NCBI GenBank assembly: GCA_033030425.1
Contig: JAUFSD010000012.1
Span: forward strand, 1,302,001 to 1,366,000
Direction of reading: 5' to 3'
From: Verpa conica
Taxonomy: Eukaryota > Ascomycota > Pezizomycetes > Pezizales > Morchellaceae
DNA: 64,000 nt
Shown: piece after piece, positions 22,356-32,836 of the stretch
Layout of the letters: the number at the start of each line of letters is the position of its first letter
Position numbering within the stretch: the first letter of the stretch is position 1
Notes under the pieces: model-generated
Seen by the model: the letters and a program-made list of their open reading frames with translations, nothing else
What the model was told of the DNA's origin: nothing
Databases searched by the model: none
Position numbers and translations under genes: made by a program

Positions 22356-25061
22356 ATGTCTGCTCCCCCATTGAGTCCCGGCACAAGTATGTCGCGGCAG
22401 CCACGGATAACGAGGACTGGCCCGAAGGAAAGACAGCGAGTCAGCCGCGCCTGCGACGCTTGCAAGAAGTAACTCCCTGACCCTGATATTCGTGACTCGG
22501 CCCCGTGACCCTGACCTCTCTCTAGGAAGAAGATACGCTGCAGCGGGACACGCCCGTGCATCCGTTGCGTTGAGTGGTCGATCGAGTGCCAGTTCAATGC
22601 CGAGTACAATCGGGGGAAGCCCAAGTCACGGCTGTGGAATGGCGCAAAGGAGCCACTAAAGAGCACCACCACCACCACTGCTGCTGCTGCTACTTCTATG
22701 CAAATACCAGAGATCTTGGCTCCACCGAATTCCTCAAAACCAATTGCGCATTCACTTTCGCAAATGGAGGAATCCTCGGCCGGTACAAGTGATCCTAACC
22801 ATTCCCGCGGTGGGTCTGGACCCCCGTATTCTAGCCAAGATGAACAATCACGCTTGAACCTAAAGGCTTCTTCTTCTTCTTCTGCTGCTTCTTCTGCCCT
22901 TTTGCAGCCTACAGATGGCTCCCAGCCTCGGTCGTCAATGGAAGGGTATGGGGTCTATTCATCGCGGAATTCTCCTGAGCCGTTTCACACTGACCGCCAA
23001 GGCCAGTATGTGGGATCTTCCTCTGGTGTCTCTTTCCTACTCAGGGTTCAGAAACGCCTCCATCTGATCGATTCACCAACCTCGAATTCTTCAATCTTTC
23101 CTAGTGGGGATCCCCACCTGCCTAGCTTTGATGCCGCCTCGTTCATCCTCCCCCCAAAGACAGATGCGCGGGAGCTCTTGGATCTGTATTTCTCGTATGC
23201 GATGCCTACGTATAGGTTTCTGCACCGGCCCACGGTCGAGCAGTGGTTGGATGAGTTTTATGAGAACTTTGAGAGCAATGGGTTGAAAGAGGGCGAGAGG
23301 GAGAAGACTGCGATTCTGCTAGTAATGTTTGCACAGTCTAAAAAATACTCTGGTTTAAAGAGTACTCACCACTCTGGTGACGGCGGGTAAAAATTCACCG
23401 TGACTACTTCTTTTTTCCCTTTAGCTTTTTTACTAACTATAGTTAGAGTAAGGTATTTCCATGCAGCGGAGCGCCAACTAGGTACTGAAACAGGTCCGGT
23501 GCGTCTAACGAGCGTTCAAGCACGCCTCTGTCAGTGTTTCTATCTACTTGCTTGTTCAAAGATAAACCACTGCAGGAGTCTCTTTGGCACCGTGGCGCAT
23601 TTAGTCCATGCGCTGGGTCTCCACCGGAAGCGGAAACCACTCGGTGCGACTGCTGTTGTTGACTATGTCGACCAGGAGTGTCGCAAGCGGGTGTTTTGGT
23701 GTGCATATAATATGGATAAATACCTAAGTGCGGTGTTAGGACGACCTAGCATCTTTCACGACGACGACTTGGACCAAGATTATCCATCCCTTGTCAACGA
23801 TGAGGATTTGAGTCCGAGTGGTGTCTCTGCTCCGCCTTCGCGGACGCATTGTATTATGATTGCGCCGATATTACATGCAAAGTAAGGCAAACATCCTCTA
23901 GTAAAGACGCTTTACTTATTTTTCTTTTTTTTTGAATAGGCTTGGTCGCATGTTGTCTGGGCTTTTGAAGGAGTTGTATAGCATCAAACGCGTTAGTGAA
24001 GATGGCAGGATCGAAATTGCGGCACGATACTCTGCAGAGGTAAAAGCTTGGCGGGAAACTCATCCTGCATTCCTTGATCCGCAAAAGGTCGACCCGTCTC
24101 TATTGATGCCCATCTTGCAAAGACAGAGCAGGATGCTCAGTCTTGCATACGCCCACACTGTGATCCTCATCAACCGGCCGTTCCTACTCAGTAATTTCGC
24201 CAGTCTCAAATGGCGCAAAACAGGGACACTCCAGAACTCTGGCCGGTCCTTTGAAGCAAACATCAAAGAATGTCTCGACGCCGCAATGCTTGTGGTTGGT
24301 ATCGTTGATGACTACAACGCCGGACAACAAGTTTTTCCGGCATTTTGGGTAAGTTCACAAAAAATAACCCTTCCACGATAGGGTCTTACTCATTCTGATA
24401 GTGTGTTTTTTTTTGATTTGTTTTTTTTGAAATTATAGTTTACTCAATATGTTGCATTCTGCGCCGTTGTTATACTCTACGTCTACACTATCCAACGTAA
24501 ATCAGACGGACCCGGCGTGTGGTCTAGGTATCTGGAAGCGGCAGAGAAATGCCAAGCGCAGCTTGCATCCGCCGCGAAAGATAATTCACTAGCCCAGCGA
24601 TACAAAATAGTACTTGAGGAACTCAAACTAGAAGCTACGCAACAAACCCGCCAGACAAACCGTACTCAGCAGCAGCAGCAGCAACAGCAACAACAACAAC
24701 AATTGAATAATCACTCACTCTCGGAGACGCAGGCTTTTCAACAATCGAATCTGATGACTGTCTCCTTGGGTGCGGCGGGTGCGGCGGGTACTACCCCGGT
24801 TCATGGACAGTACTCGGATGACACAACAGCGTGGCCTGAGGATATCTCTGAGCAGAGCCCGAACAGTCTAATGGCCGATCTAACTTCATGGGAAGAGTTT
24901 GATTATCTTGTAAGTCTATTATGGTTCTAGAGTTGATATTTTTTTTTTTTTGCTGACAGCGCACATAGGTGATGGATTGTATGGGTACTACAGGTGCTTT
25001 TGGGGAGGCGAATATTAATTATCAGAATGGTGACTCTGGTTTGGGCGTTACAATGTTGTAG
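22356..25061 (+). CDS. Zn2Cys6 transcription factor with fungal-specific regulatory domain
   Basis: Six exons (22356..22468, 22526..23386, 23447..23881, 23940..24348, 24439..24909, 24969..25061) join in frame to 793 residues. The binuclear zinc cluster spans exons 1-2: C-x2-C-x6-C-x5-C-x2-C-x6-C within RACDACKKKKIRC and TRPCIRCVEWSIEC, residues about 33-60. Residues about 240-560 form the Fungal_trans middle homology region, with AMPTYRFLHRPTVEQWL, SVQARLCQCFYLL, SLFGTVAHLVHALGLHRKRK and ECRKRVFWCAYNMDKYLS. The C-terminus has a poly-Gln run and an acidic WEEFDYL activation-like end. Nuclear DNA-binding regulator; its targets are unknown. Proximity to the mannanase (5 kb) is suggestive only. 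Exon 3 entry at 23447 is the least certain junction. Confidence 0.88.
24668..24702 (+). repeat. Poly-glutamine CAG/CAA repeat
   Basis: About eleven consecutive Gln codons, mixed CAG and CAA, lie in exon 5 of the Zn2Cys6 gene. They are likely length-polymorphic. Confidence 0.9.
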
Positions 25062-26466
25062 GGGGGGGGGTTAAAAAAGTAATGTGGAATTGGTTATTTT
25101 ATTTGTTTTTGTTGTGGGTTCTATAGGCGTATAGCGATCGGCGGGGATCTTTGTAGATATATATTGTACTTTTAAACACTTGTTGGGGGAAATGGTGTTT
25201 TTGGATCCTGTTTAAGCGGTTGTATACGGAAGTAATAATATATGCTAATTTCTTGATGTACCGAGGGGTGCTGGAAAGTGATGCACATCCTGCTCTAGCA
25301 ACACCCAAACACAACACTCAAAGTAGGTATAGTTTTTGATGTTAATGATTTATAGCACTGTAAGATGTTATATCTTTATACCATAGAAAACATACCTGTG
25401 GGGGGAGGTGTAGCACTGGGCTTGACCTCAGATAGTTAAAACAGTGACAGTTTACTATCCCATGGTCTGTAACCGGTTCGCACCCCCAGTGGTGCGAATT
25501 TTTAGCCTACCTTAAACTTACTTTAAAAAATACAGAAAAACTCTTAAAAACTCAGAAAGACCTAATAAAACATATAGGCTCTATCTATTATATAGTAGTT
25601 ATTCATGGATAGTTGGTGGATTATAGTTAAAGTCTAAAGGGCACTTCCATTCCTAGATATTTACAGTGTGTATATCTAGTCATGGCTGACAAAAAAAAAA
25701 CCGTTTTTTTATAGTAATTTCCATACAGTAACACCAGGAGTTATCAAAGGAGCCTAATTCTCTAGGAGTATTATTTTTTAAGTATTAAGTATCTATAAAA
25801 ATCCCTGTTCCTCTAAACTAGATTATCATAGATTTATATAAACCTTTGTTAGATAGTTGGTTTAAAGACAAAGAAAATCAAATACTTAATAGAGATCTTT
25901 TTGAGGGTGCTCAGATTTAAAAAAGGTAGAATATTATCTGGGGATTAAAACAAGTCTTTATACAAGGTAATTGAATAACATTTGGAGTAGTGACTGTCTT
26001 TCTTGTAGATGAGCTTAAAATAATAACTACTATCTCTACCACATCTTTATAGGTATTTATCATGGTTGAAAAAAGTCGGAAAAAATCAGGAAAAGATCCC
26101 AGAGGTATCCACATGAATAGAGATCATACTAATATTAAGACAATAGGGCTATAGAAGGGTCTGTGTTGGCTGGTAATTGCGCTGGGGGGTCGGAAATTCA
26201 CACCACATATCGTGCGAAATCGCATTATTACAGACCATGGGATAGGATGTTTTCAACTTTTCTTGACCAGAGGTGAAATCTACATATGCTAATTGAGCCT
26301 GACATTGTGTACTAGCTAAGCTCTCTAAGTGTTGCTGCAAATTGTCATTTTGTTTTGACTTGTGCATCACTTTCCGGCACCCGGGTACTTAAGTTGTGGT
26401 CTTGGCGGGGTTATCTACTGAGAAACAGGATATAATTATGGCTAATCAGTATTTCACAACACTATA
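25062..26466. other. Intergenic region, 1.4 kb, A+T-rich
   Basis: This lies between convergent genes. The only frames are short and overlap on both strands. Matching phrases occur at both ends: CCCATGGTCTGTAA near 25459 and its reverse complement-like TTACAGACCATGGG near 26229, with GGTGCGAATTT near 25492 and AAATTCACACCA near 26203. These suggest the arms of a decayed inverted-repeat element of about 800 bp. Confidence 0.4.
25442..26246. mobile_element. Possible decayed inverted-repeat element
   Basis: The left arm contains ACAGTTTACTATCCCATGGT and the right arm contains ACAGACCATGGGATAGGATG, which are reverse complements around CTATCCCATGGTCTGTAA. The shared inverted core is about 18 bases, and GGTGCGAATTT lies inside the left arm with AAATTCACACC inside the right arm. 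No transposase is visible, so a non-autonomous element or chance pair remains possible. Confidence 0.45.
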
Positions 26467-27716
26467 CTACCACTCACGAATCGACCCATCAGCACCCACA
26501 AACCCCCCAGACCTCCACGGTTTCGCCGACTTGCTCAACCTCCTGACCGCCTCTTCATCCACCTCAATACCCAACCCGGGCCCCTCCAAAACCTTCACAT
26601 ACCCATCCACCACATCAAACGCCTCCACATTCTTTATATACGTCGTAATATCCTCCTCCCCCGCCTCAGTATTATAATGAATCCCCAACGACATCTCCTG
26701 AATCACATGATTCTGCGTAGCAGCCGCAAACTGAAAGCAAGCAGCCAGGGCAATAGACCCCAGAGGACAATGCGGAGCCACCGCGACATCGAAAGCCTCA
26801 CACATGGCCGCAATCCTCCTAATCTCCGAAATACCACCAACATGGCATATATCCGGCTGCAGTATATCCACACACCCCAAAAACGGCTTCACATCCCACC
26901 GACTATACAACCTCTCTCCGAGCGCTATAGGGGTTGTTGTCAACTGGGCCAACTCCTTGATACCCTCTGGGTGCTCTGATAGGAGGGGTTCTTCAATGAA
27001 GAGTGGGCGGTGGGGTTCTAATAGCTTGGCGAGCTGCTTCGCCATTGGTTTGTGTATGCGGCCGTGGAAGTCTATTCCTGCGTCGATGCCGAGTGATTTG
27101 ACGGCTGCGAGACGCTCCACGGCGGAGTCGAGGGCGGAGGGTGAGTCGAGCCAGCAGATGTCGCTTGTGGCGTTCATTTTGATGGCTCGGAAACCTTGCG
27201 CGATTCGTGCGCTGGCTTGCTCTTTAACGGAGGTGGGCTTGTCTCCGCCGATCCAGGCGTAGACTTTGATTTTGGTGCGCACTTTCCCGCCGAGGAGTTC
27301 GTAGATGGGGACATTGAGACTTCGAGCTAAAGTGTGTTAGTTAGGTTGCCTGTGTGGAGGGGAAGAGAGGGTGCCTTTTAGGTCCCAGAGAGCTATGTCG
27401 ATTCCTGATAGTGCGGACTGAAACACTGGGCCGCCGCGGTAGAATCCGAGACGCCATACGCTCTGCCAGATGTATTCAATCTCACTATTATAAATGTATT
27501 TAGGATCGGGTTCGTGTTAAAAGGGGGGGGGATAACTCACTTTGCTTCATGCCCAACGAACCTCTCAGCTAGCTCTTCTAATGCTCCTTCTACAGCTTCT
27601 GTATGCCCTTCTAATGATGCTTCTCCCCATCCGTACCCGCCGCCTTCGCTGGTGATCTTGACGTATAACCATCGTGGCGGGACTCGAAAGTATTGAATTG
27701 ATGTAATCTTACCCAT
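26467..27716 (-). CDS. D-galactonate dehydratase-type enolase-superfamily enzyme
   Basis: The gene encodes a mandelate racemase/muconate lactonizing-type sugar-acid dehydratase, most like bacterial DgoD, which converts D-galactonate to 2-keto-3-deoxygalactonate. Exons are 27541-27716, 27375-27484 and 26467-27326, giving 381 residues, the same length as DgoD. Landmarks are the N-terminal RVPPRWLYVKI, YRGGPVFQSALSGIDIALWD, GIDFHGR with metal-ligand Asp and catalytic His, FIEEP and GERLYSRW with metal-ligand Glu residues, LQPDICHVGGI, and VAPHCPLGSIALAA with the second catalytic His. Intron 2 begins GC rather than GT (AAAAG/GCACCC), and only this junction restores WDLKARSLNVPIYELLGG. Likely cytosolic sugar-acid catabolism. 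It is the last clearly core-like gene before the accessory region. Confidence 0.88.
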
Positions 27717-28868
27717 TTTTACTCTATTTTATAGTTTTTCTGTTTCTTTTGGCTATTGGTTCTTTTTTATTTTTTCAGCGTACTGTGGGTTCGTTTGGGC
27801 GTTGTTATATCGCATTGGACGTTTCGGGACATCCGGGTACTAGGGTGGGTTTTCCGATGTGCTTCATTGCCGGCGCCAAGGGGTTGTGTGATTCGTTGGT
27901 GGGGACGACGTGGGCTCGGATCGAGCGCGGGTATTTCACGGGTACGTTTTCTTGTCAGTACTTCCCCCCCCCATTCTCGCTTATTACGGGGGCTTTTTGA
28001 TTCGGGTATGCGTGTTTGTGGCCGAGGGAAGTAGGTCAACCCCACATTTCATAAGGTCTAAGTGTGGGGTAGGTGGGGGTTACCGTGCGCGGGGTTGGAC
28101 TCAAGTGTAAGGATATAGGTTGGGGTTATTATGTTTACTAAGTCTTGTTTATCTGGTTTTATAAAGATAGTAGTAGTTTAATTGTGCTCGAGATAGTGGA
28201 ATAGAGCAGAACTGTCTAGCTTGCTTCAATTCATTTTTTAGTAGAGTTGAAAGACGGGTTAGTGTTAACTATTAATCTAACCTAATAGCTACCTGGTGAT
28301 ATACTAGTAAAGAGGGGACTCACTACGCAGACACTACTAATAGTACTCTAGCCGACCTCTTATACTTGAACCATCTACAGCACGGTACTGACGTGTTCGG
28401 TCATAGAACGATGAAAATGGAGCATCCCGTCCGCTCTGCTGTACCCAATCATCGTATCGCCTAGTTAGTACTGCAGTATTGTATGTCGAGCTTTCGGGCG
28501 GATAGGGGGGTGGTAGACCCTTTTCGGGTCATTTATGGAGCCTGTTCATGTTCCCACTCATCCTTCGGTTTAATATTTCTAGACCAATATTAATGCCAAG
28601 CATTAGTAGTGAACCAACAAGTCCTTACCCCGGAACCGACAAGTCCTACTACGTGAACCAACAAACCTTCCCCCCTGAACCGGTAGGTCCCTAGATAATC
28701 TTTTTAATAGTAAATTCACGAAAAATGTATCATTCTATAAAAAAATCCCAACATCGAAGCTGGAATTTTTGAGTACTAAAGGACGTACTTCACCCCTCTC
28801 GATTCTACACAACTCAACCATCCAGCTACTTCAATAAATCCTAACAACCTAACTCGCCTTTAGTCAAC
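27717..28868. other. Gap that should contain the left border of the accessory element
   Basis: This lies between the divergent dehydratase promoter and the DUF3435 gene. Several frames overlap on both strands at 27749-28110 with no recognisable product. The stretch 28400-28700 carries short direct repeats. If the right part is a Starship, its 5' terminus and target-site copy lie somewhere here, but I cannot fix the base. Confidence 0.5.
28607..28692 (+). repeat. Short direct repeats upstream of the recombinase gene
   Basis: Four copies of a (T)GAACC(A/G)(A/G)(C/T)AAGTCC-like word occur with 20-25 base spacing: GTGAACCAACAAGTCC, GGAACCGACAAGTCC, GTGAACCAACAAACC and CTGAACCGGTAGGTCC. They end about 180 bases before the ATG. 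Such regularly spaced subterminal words would suit recombinase binding sites, which is inference. Confidence 0.65.
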
Positions 28869-31218
28869 ATGCCCAAAGCTTCCGTTACACGCAATACTAT
28901 ATCTTCCGGTTCGCCGTACATAGCTAGTAGTAAGCTGAACAAAAACAGCACCCCAGCAGAATGGAAAGCTTTCAGGAATCAACGGAAAGCCGCTGCACCG
29001 TCTCAAAAAGTCTATGCTCCTAGTACCATTAAGCAACTAGATCTTCTAAGACAGAGCTGGGATAAGTACGTCTATAATATTGCTGGGCCAGGTCTTTGCC
29101 GTATATTTATGCTAATACACCTAGATTTCACCTCGAAATGTACGAATGCGACCCCCAACAGGCAATGAAAGATATAAAAGACTCAGGGGACATAACCCCT
29201 TGGCTCCATTTTGTATCATCAAACGCAAAGTGTCAAACAACGGTTTCCACGAATTTTAAGAAATTTCAGATGCTTTATAGAGACGCCACGGGGAGTAAGC
29301 TTAAACCATCGATTAACGATCAGGTCAATGCGGTTCGTTTATAATAATCCTTTTCCTTTTCTCTCTCTGGTACTAATAGTTGAGATAGTATATCAAGAGG
29401 GATATGACCATTGAGTGTGACTTGTTTGTCGGTGAAAAGGAAAAGCCGGTTGTCTCGGCGGTGTGTTTCATTCGACTTATCGAAGGTCTTTGGAAGTACC
29501 ATAACTACCAACCTAGTCGCCTAATGCCACAGATTCTATTCAATATGAAGATTATGGCATACACCGCTTCAAGACCTGGCGCTTTAGTAGAGACATCGGC
29601 CTATAAAGGCGAAGGGCTGCTATATAAGGTATGGGGAATCTTGATAGTCATTGTTAAAGAAATACTAACACCCTCCAGGATGTGAAATTAACCCTTATCC
29701 AGCACGAGCCCGGAAAATTCGCACTCGTACTTGAAGTGAGGTTAGAAAGAACCAAAGGCAAAAGGGCTGTTGATTTGCCGTAAGTATTACTACATTCGGG
29801 CATTAGTTATATTGGCTAATAGATTTTAGCCTTACGTTTCTACTTCATGAGATTCGTGATAGGCCGATTATCTGCCCTCTATTCGATTTCCTCTTGTTGG
29901 CTTTCCTCGACCAAGCTTTCGAAGACATAAAATCTCCAGAACAGTTGTATTGCCTTCAGGTGCCACAGGGACTCGATAGCTTACACATCCCTTTTAAGAG
30001 CGATGTGATGGATCTGCCAATAAGTCGTGGAGAAGGCGAAAAGCCCTTGTCATATTCCTCGTTGGATTATATGGTAAAGCACGCAGGCATGGCCGCTGGT
30101 TTTCAACAGGCACCTGGGTGTTATTGGCTACGGAGAGGAGCAGCAAATGCTATAGACAGTAATGTGCCTATCCCTTCAAAACCATGTTTATTTTCTAATT
30201 TTAGAGTCTAGAGGTTTCAACATCTGCCGAGCGGAGGTTGATCTTGGGACATGAAACAAATGCCATATTCAACAGGCACTATCTTAATAGAAAGATTCAA
30301 TGTGATACACAGTCTGCTTTCTTCGGAACGGCCCCGGAAGCCAAAACATTCGAGGTTCTCAGGCGCATAGCAAGAAACCCTGCAGCTCCACAAAAATTGG
30401 ACCCTACAGTGAGACTCACACTATGGGATGATCCTGCTCTAGAGGACTTGATTCGCGAGAGGCAGAGGATTAAGGAAGATCTCAAAAGCCAGGGCAAGAG
30501 GTGGAACGATCACCCAACATTTATGACCGCATATAAAGCAGTAGAGTCCTGGAAGTCCAACCTTCGTAGGGCTGCTATCGCGGAACAAAGGGCTACATTC
30601 TTTCAGGGCGCTAGCAGCAATGAAATTCGTCACCAGCTCGACTCGGAAAGTGGAGAACCATCACAGCATGAGGAAAATCCACGCAACTACAATTCAGATC
30701 AGCAAAGAGAGCTTGTGGAGGCGATCCTCGGCTCTTCACTCCCGGCGCGCCCATGCCCCGAGTTAATTAAGGATTTCATTGACTTCTGTCTGAGCGACCC
30801 GGATGCCATAAAATGTAATCCTACATTCAACCTAGCAGTCGCAAACCAGAGTCTGGGGCCGGAAACAAGCCACTCACAACTGGGAACGGTCGACTCGGAA
30901 CTAGAGATGGTTGATCCAGAGCTGAGATTTATCAACATTAGGCCGAAAATACCTGGATCCATTACACCAGAAATACCTGAGGAGGTTACAATCAGCCCCA
31001 AGTGCATCAAGGTCTTGAAATGCCCTTTTTGCCCCTCTTGGAGAAAGGAGTTCTCGGCTCCAACTAATTTAAAACGTCATGTAAGAAAACAGCACATGAA
31101 GGCATCTAGTAATGCCTCAGGCCTGCTCTCGTGCCCTTCTTCTACATGTAAAGACACATATGAGAAGCCCTATCTTCTCCAAAATCATATTCTTTCTTTT
31201 CATGGAGTTACTCTATAA
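28869..31218 (+). CDS. DUF3435 tyrosine recombinase (Starship captain-like) with C2H2 fingers
   Basis: Six exons (28869..29065, 29125..29332, 29389..29628, 29679..29779, 29830..30163, 30205..31218) join in frame to 697 residues. Splicing yields the DUF3435 order: YIKRDMTIE, then YTASRPGALVETSAYKG, then FLLHEIRDRPIICPLFDFLL, then GCYWLRRGAANAID, then ERRLILGHETNAIFNRHYLNR. Candidate tyrosine-recombinase residues are Arg197, Arg350/351, His376 and Tyr386. The C-terminal part has a helical, charged AEQRATFFQGASSNEIRHQL block, then two C2H2-type fingers (CPFC...H...H and CPSSTC...H...H, residues about 600-697). DUF3435 proteins drive Crypton and Starship mobility. Here it faces DUF3723, patatin and ferric-reductase genes, so a Starship captain is favoured over a small Crypton. 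All motifs look intact. Confidence 0.88.
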
Positions 31219-31971
31219 TAAGGGGTATTTGTATGTGCTAGTTGCTTTAGTTTCCTTAGTTCATTCATTACGCATATTCTATTTTCCTTGTTATTTGTAG
31301 CCTGGATGTACCTCTTTATATACCGTCCTTATATTTCTTTTATTTCTTTTGTTGTAATTTTAAATTTTGCTACGTACCGGGACAGTTATATATCATGGTC
31401 CACGAAATCAATCTATTTTCTTCAGGACTAGCTGCCGAGAATTCTCCCTTACAACCGTTCTTAGATAAGATTATTAAGTAATTGGTGATTAGCCGCTGGT
31501 CAGGGAGTTCATATGGAGTTCCTAGATATCCTATAACCCGTTAAAGAATGCTGCCTCCAGAATGTGGTAGTGGTTTTACGTGGAGAAACCTCGGTGACTA
31601 GTCAGAAATTTTGGAGTTTTGGAGGGGCATCATTGACGGGCTACGGATAACGAGCTTGAGAGCATGTATTATAATACTAGGTTTCGGTGCGATAATTAGA
31701 CAGGATCGCCGATATAGCAGGAAGAATTGACATAATCCCTCCTACAGCTCTGGGAAACAAGTCCTGCCTTCTCATACCCTAAATAACTTTCCCGGACTAA
31801 AGTTAGTAAGAAACATATCATAACACTCGGAAGCAGCGCCTAGAAGGATAAGAGAAAGTTGACTAAAACTCAAGCGATGCGCTAGTAATCCGCCGGGATT
31901 TTTTCCCTTGAATCTAGGTCGTTCCCCCAAATAATGACGGTAGCCAAGATATAGCGGGGGTGGGGAACGTA

Positions 31972-32165
31972 CGGGGTGGGGGGCTGTAGGGGATTGGGAG
32001 TCGTAGGGGATGGGAGGCCGTAGGGGATGGGAGGCCGTAGGGGGTGGGAGGCCGTAGGGTGTGTGAAAACGCCATAATAATCATGTCTAAGATATCGAGC
32101 ACGGGGTGGGAGACCGTAGGGGATGGGAAGCCATAGGGGATGGGAAGCCGTAAGGGGATGGGCTT
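31972..32165. repeat. G-rich minisatellite, unit about 18 bp
   Basis: About nine imperfect copies of GGGATGGGAGGCCGTAG occur in two blocks, 31972-32062 and 32101-32165. The spacer carries an AAGATATCGAGCACGGGGTGGG phrase that echoes the left edge. A solitary related unit (GCCGTAGGGGATGGGCACC) occurs at about 39070. Confidence 0.85.
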
Positions 32166-32280
32166 GTGGTAGCGAGGGTGGGTCTAATAATATGTGGCGG
32201 CGAGCTTCTAGCCACTTACACATGCTATCTTCCTATTCTTAGCAGCGGGCTTATGCCTACTTCAGAGGACTCTATTGGGC

Positions 32281-32330
32281 GATCCTCCAACATCCTCCAA
32301 CATCCTCCAACATCCTCCAACACCCTCAAC
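32281..32330. repeat. CATCCTCCAA tandem array
   Basis: Five 10-bp units lie in tandem, the last diverged to CACCCTCAAC. The reverse complement array AGGATGTTGG lies at 61581-61630, and both are flanked by an AACGTA(G)T(A/G)ATAAG phrase. They are inverted copies of the same repeat 29 kb apart. Confidence 0.9.
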
Positions 32331-32504
32331 GTAGTATAAGCGTATATAACTGGCGGCATGAAGCGGGAACAATGCTAAACGTTACATGTGAATCTTGATT
32401 TGCAATATGTGCTTCAGCTGATAGGTGCGGCATGCAATACGCGTATTTTGCACCTACCGCTTCTACTGGGTGCCAGGGAGCTGTCGTGCCACTACGTTTG
32501 CCAC

Positions 32505-32535
32505 ACCCGAAATGCTACATGTGATACGCGAAACT
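32505..32535 (+). repeat. Copy of dispersed GCTACATGTG repeat family
   Basis: GAAATGCTACATGTGATACG followed by CGAAAC. Related copies are at 58063, 58142, 59148 and, inverted and more diverged, near 60880 and 61382. A further diverged copy may lie at 32370-32395. Confidence 0.6.
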
Positions 32536-32716
32536 TGATTTACAATACAGAATTAACCAATGATATATGCGCCAGGAGTTGCTATACAATACTAGATACA
32601 TTGGCTTGGTACCTCATTTCCGGATATAGTAATCTCTGAAGGCGGATTATATTTTGCATTGCTAAAGTGGAACCATAGAGAACGTAGTCGTCCTGAGGGG
32701 GGAGCTGGACAAAAGG

Positions 32717-32724
32717 TATTTAAG
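32717..32724 (+). promoter_or_regulatory. TATA-like element of the bZIP-like gene
   Basis: TATTTAAG lies 113 bases before the ATG at 32837, followed by the palindromic CGTACCAGTACG and a C/A-rich leader. The placement suits a core promoter. Confidence 0.45.
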
Positions 32725-32836
32725 AGCGTACCAGTACGCTGTAAAGTTTCTGTATCTCAAGCTTCTCATTCACCAAACAACCATAGATTCGATCAACCAA
32801 ACGCTAGAAAATTCTTCTTTACTACCCCTTGACAAT

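Larger units (their letters stand above)
31219..32836. other. Intergenic region rich in minisatellites
   Basis: This lies between the recombinase and the bZIP-like gene. It holds the G-rich minisatellite at 31972-32165, the CATCCTCCAA array at 32281-32330 and one or two copies of the dispersed GCTACATGTG repeat. No gene is supported; frames over the minisatellite are repeat artefacts. Confidence 0.55.

Noticed and set aside
27749..28110. Overlapping frames in three registers
   Set aside because: Mutually overlapping on both strands and without homology; treated as non-coding border region.
28869..31218. Small Crypton rather than Starship
   Set aside because: A Crypton would be compact. The company of DUF3723, patatin and ferric reductase genes favours a Starship, though only phylogeny can decide.
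31882..32223. Pro-rich minus-strand frame over the minisatellite
   Set aside because: Entirely repeat-derived.
32281..32330. CRISPR-like array
   Set aside because: Contiguous 10-bp tandem repeats without spacers in a fungal genome.
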